Shown here: positions 22,380 to 24,601 of the stretch, one piece after another
Layout of the letters: the number at the start of each line of letters is the position of its first letter
Position numbering within the stretch: position 1 is the first letter of the stretch
Virus record (IMG/VR): IMGVR_UViG_3300022907_000094
Coordinates: 1 to 24,601 of that record
DNA from: a virus
Reading direction: 5' to 3' (one strand)
Length of the DNA stretch: 24,601 nt
Program-made: the position numbers and the translations under genes
The notes under the pieces: model-generated
The model's input: only the letters and a program-made list of their open reading frames with translations
Told to the model about the DNA's origin: nothing
Database searches by the model: none

Positions 22380-24576
22380 TACAATCTCCACATTTCTTCT
22401 TGCATATAGGCAACGGATTTCTCTTCAGATGTTCACTTATGTTTTGCATGTCGCTGTTATATATGATTTCATTGAGTGAGAATTTTGTTCCGTCATTATA
22501 CTGCATATTAAATGGATAGTCAATAGGATGATACGGAAATAATTTGTTTTCGGTTACATCTCTCGCAATGAACGCACACGGAAATGTATTCCCGGACGAA
22601 TTGATATAAAAGTACGCACTCTTTCTTGCATCACACCAAACAGGATCTTTATCTTTTGCTTTTGTCCTTCTGTTTCTGGTTTCAATAGTGTGACCAAATC
22701 TCTTTAATGTTTCTAAATCTACTGGTTTTCCTTTGTCATTGTAATCTGAAACAATCAAATTTTCTTCTGACTTCTCTTCTTCTTTTACATATACTACTTC
22801 TGCTATGTCCATGCCTTGTAAATCTGGGTTCTCAGTGCGAGTTTGTAGAGTGATAGGAATATCTCTACTATTGAAAAATTCACACACTTCTATGAAATTG
22901 TCACACTTCACAGGATCCGCAATCTCACATGTAAGTGTTACCCAGTTTATACGGTAGTCACTAAACAACTCATTAAGTATCTTTTTGTTGATTTGTTTGC
23001 CATCGACAAAAATATCATTGAAATCATTTCCAGTGTCATTTCTAGCAGTTGAGATTTGAAGTAACACACCATCAGGTTCTTCATCGTACAAGCCCTTATA
23101 TAAATCGCTGTACTCTTCACCGTAGCTTTGAAAGTATTTGAAGAGTGTGTTGTCATCTCCCTTCTGATTAAGAACTCGCATGAGTTCCTCTCTAGGCATG
23201 ATGTTGTATAATCTCTCAAACACTTCTTCATACTTCTCATTGTAAAACAATTCAGTGAGATTGTGAAAATAATATTTTTTGTATAACTCAGCAAGCTCCT
23301 CGTATGTGGCGTGCCAGAAAAACACAGAAGGTCCGTTGTCAATATATTCTGACATTAGCCAATCTTGTCGCTGATATGCATACAAAGTATCGAAAGTTTC
23401 ACAAATTTCTTCATATGTCATATTCCAAAGCATACTCTGATCTGCATCTGCAATAACAGGATCCTCTGAAAACGCTTCAGCAAATGTTTTATGCACTGAA
23501 ACTAAATCACCTCTATCAAAATTATCCTTGATAAGTTGGTGAGCATTGTAGTTTAGATATCTGTCAGTGATGTTTCTTTCTTTGAGCCATTCAAAGCCAA
23601 GCCAATTCTTCATCTTATCATAATCTGTATGATACTTGTCCCACTCTCGTATGAATCTAGGAAACTCAGATAAAAATTTATCAGCTATTTGAACATGGTC
23701 TTTTCTTTCAACCATGTCTTTTATTTTTAGCAAGTCTTTTGTCGTATAGTCAAAGAAATTTTCAGGTAGTTTGGGTAACCACAATCTTTCAAAATCATCC
23801 TTGCCATGCCAATGAATCAACAAGTCGTAGTCTTTTTTCAATTCGTGCGGCTTATATTGCTCTCGTTCACCCGGTACTAGGTCAGTATTAAATAGACAGA
23901 CTTTGCAGTCTTCTCTATACAAATACTCTTCCATATCTTCTGGGTATTTTTTCCCTCTGTTGTAAGAGTACACCCAATCGTCAGGAAGAAAACTCCAAAA
24001 GTTTTCACCAACTACTTGTGATTCTCTCCAGTAATGATAATTGTCAGAACCTTTAAAGAATGTTTTAAAGACTACATCTTTGTTTTCTAACACATCCTGA
24101 TAAATTTTTTCACACTGATTGCTATTCCAAAGCATAACACTAGAGTTGTAAGGTGTCCCTCTTATATTAGTAAATGCCCTGTCCTTAAGATTTTTAGGAT
24201 TATCCCAATGACTATAAATCATGTGTGGACCTTCAGTTGCTAAATCAAAAAAGTCATCGATGTTATTTTGTATAACAACATCAAGATCAAGATAGCAAAA
24301 AGGTCCTTTTGTTTTAAGCCAATAGTGAGAATTGAATAGAAGAAACTTTGCTCTATCCCAACAATAGTTTTCTAAACCAAACCAGTACTTGGGGTGCAAC
24401 GGTTCTATCTTGGGAATAGACCTGACTTGAATTTTTTTATCTAAACCTGCAGGCTCGTCTGTATAACAAAAGAACTTAAATCTTTTGCTATAATTGCGAT
24501 TTACCATATGGTATAGATTATTTACATAATCAGGGGGATATTTGTCACCCCATTTTATGCAAAGAAAGTGCATCAT
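22369..24576 (-). CDS. Glycosyltransferase fused to a degenerate radical-SAM / SPASM-like C-terminus
   Basis: This 735-residue protein starts MMHFLCIKWG and has three parts. Residues 1-270 are a GT-A transferase of the same family as its two downstream paralogues (YPPDYVNNLYHMV, YTDEPAGLD, HPKYWFG, DxD Asp97/Asp99 in CYLDLDVVIQ). Residues 275-500 are acidic and mostly helical, of unknown fold. Residues 500-735 resemble a radical-SAM barrel followed by a SPASM domain. VLLQISTARNDTGNDF (about 504-519) sits where CX3CX2C should be but has no cysteine, and TLTCEIADPVKCDNF plus ITLQTRTEN resemble later barrel strands. The end keeps Cys648, a GX4C ending at Cys667, and CX3CX2CX2C at 725-735. The catalytic cluster is lost but auxiliary cluster ligands remain. 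It is the first complete gene of the operon; its promoter is outside the window. Confidence 0.75.
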   Translation of the reverse strand: MMHFLCIKWGDKYPPDYVNNLYHMVNRNYSKRFKFFCYTDEPAGLDKKIQVRSIPKIEPLHPKYWFGLENYCWDRAKFLLFNSHYWLKTKGPFCYLDLDVVIQNNIDDFFDLATEGPHMIYSHWDNPKNLKDRAFTNIRGTPYNSSVMLWNSNQCEKIYQDVLENKDVVFKTFFKGSDNYHYWRESQVVGENFWSFLPDDWVYSYNRGKKYPEDMEEYLYREDCKVCLFNTDLVPGEREQYKPHELKKDYDLLIHWHGKDDFERLWLPKLPENFFDYTTKDLLKIKDMVERKDHVQIADKFLSEFPRFIREWDKYHTDYDKMKNWLGFEWLKERNITDRYLNYNAHQLIKDNFDRGDLVSVHKTFAEAFSEDPVIADADQSMLWNMTYEEICETFDTLYAYQRQDWLMSEYIDNGPSVFFWHATYEELAELYKKYYFHNLTELFYNEKYEEVFERLYNIMPREELMRVLNQKGDDNTLFKYFQSYGEEYSDLYKGLYDEEPDGVLLQISTARNDTGNDFNDIFVDGKQINKKILNELFSDYRINWVTLTCEIADPVKCDNFIEVCEFFNSRDIPITLQTRTENPDLQGMDIAEVVYVKEEEKSEENLIVSDYNDKGKPVDLETLKRFGHTIETRNRRTKAKDKDPVWCDARKSAYFYINSSGNTFPCAFIARDVTENKLFPYHPIDYPFNMQYNDGTKFSLNEIIYNSDMQNISEHLKRNPLPICKKKCGDCNAC

Positions 24577-24601
24577 AGTATTTTTTTCTCACATCTTTAT
24601 G

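Noticed and set aside
22947-23342. 131-residue - strand open frame within the 735-residue fusion gene
   Set aside because: Same strand but different frame; the fusion frame is continuous over 735 codons with recognisable motifs at both ends.
22369-24576. Active radical SAM enzyme
   Set aside because: No CX3CX2C motif exists in the protein where the barrel would begin, so SAM cleavage by a canonical cluster is not expected.
1-24601. tRNA genes, integrase, transposase or attachment sites
   Set aside because: I looked through the short non-coding gaps (all under 60 bases) and the protein list and saw no candidate; a tRNA scan was not run.

Overview
The window looks like part of the genome of a T4-like contractile-tailed phage (myovirus). 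The lineage is most like the marine T4-like phages that infect cyanobacteria or SAR11-type bacteria. The evidence is a baseplate wedge gene order recognisable from T4 (gp25, PAAR spike tip, gp6, gp7, gp8, then very large fibre-like proteins), base composition that is AT-rich by eye, near gap-free packing, and perfect copies of the T4 late promoter box TATAAATA. The host cannot be read from the sequence. No rRNA, tRNA, integrase, transposase or CRISPR array was seen.

Bases 1-17435 (+ strand) are a virion structural block. It starts with the 3' end of an unrecognised gene, followed by gp25, a PAAR spike-tip protein, gp6, a gp7 homologue, a small conserved phage protein and gp8. A 2215-residue DUF4815-type protein, a 66-residue protein and two fibre-like proteins complete it. 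A glycine/tyrosine-rich beta module ('GSGY' type) recurs in gp7, as an insertion inside gp8, and three times in the 2215-residue protein. The last fibre protein has about 110 residues of near-perfect four-residue Y-[TS]-G-x repeats.

Bases 17470-19220 (+ strand) hold a charged small protein, a GT-A type glycosyltransferase and a putative 2-oxoglutarate/Fe(II) oxygenase, joined by short overlaps. A perfect 20-bp palindrome sits just behind the first stop codon of this group.

Bases 19217-24576 (- strand) hold a tightly coupled six-gene operon converging on the + strand block with a 4-bp stop-to-stop overlap. In transcription order it encodes a glycosyltransferase fused to a degenerate radical-SAM/SPASM-like C-terminus, a second glycosyltransferase paralogue, a cytidylyltransferase, an FkbM-like methyltransferase, a third glycosyltransferase paralogue and a second methyltransferase-like protein. 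Most junctions are ATGA or similarly short overlaps, so several starts have been moved to the ATG next to the upstream stop codon.

Taken together, a baseplate and fibre module sits next to a sugar activation, transfer and methylation module. A reasonable inference, not proved by sequence, is that the second module decorates either the virion fibres or a host surface polymer. The most unusual single gene is the 735-residue fusion at 22369-24576: it keeps SPASM-type cysteines but has lost the CX3CX2C cluster motif of radical SAM enzymes.
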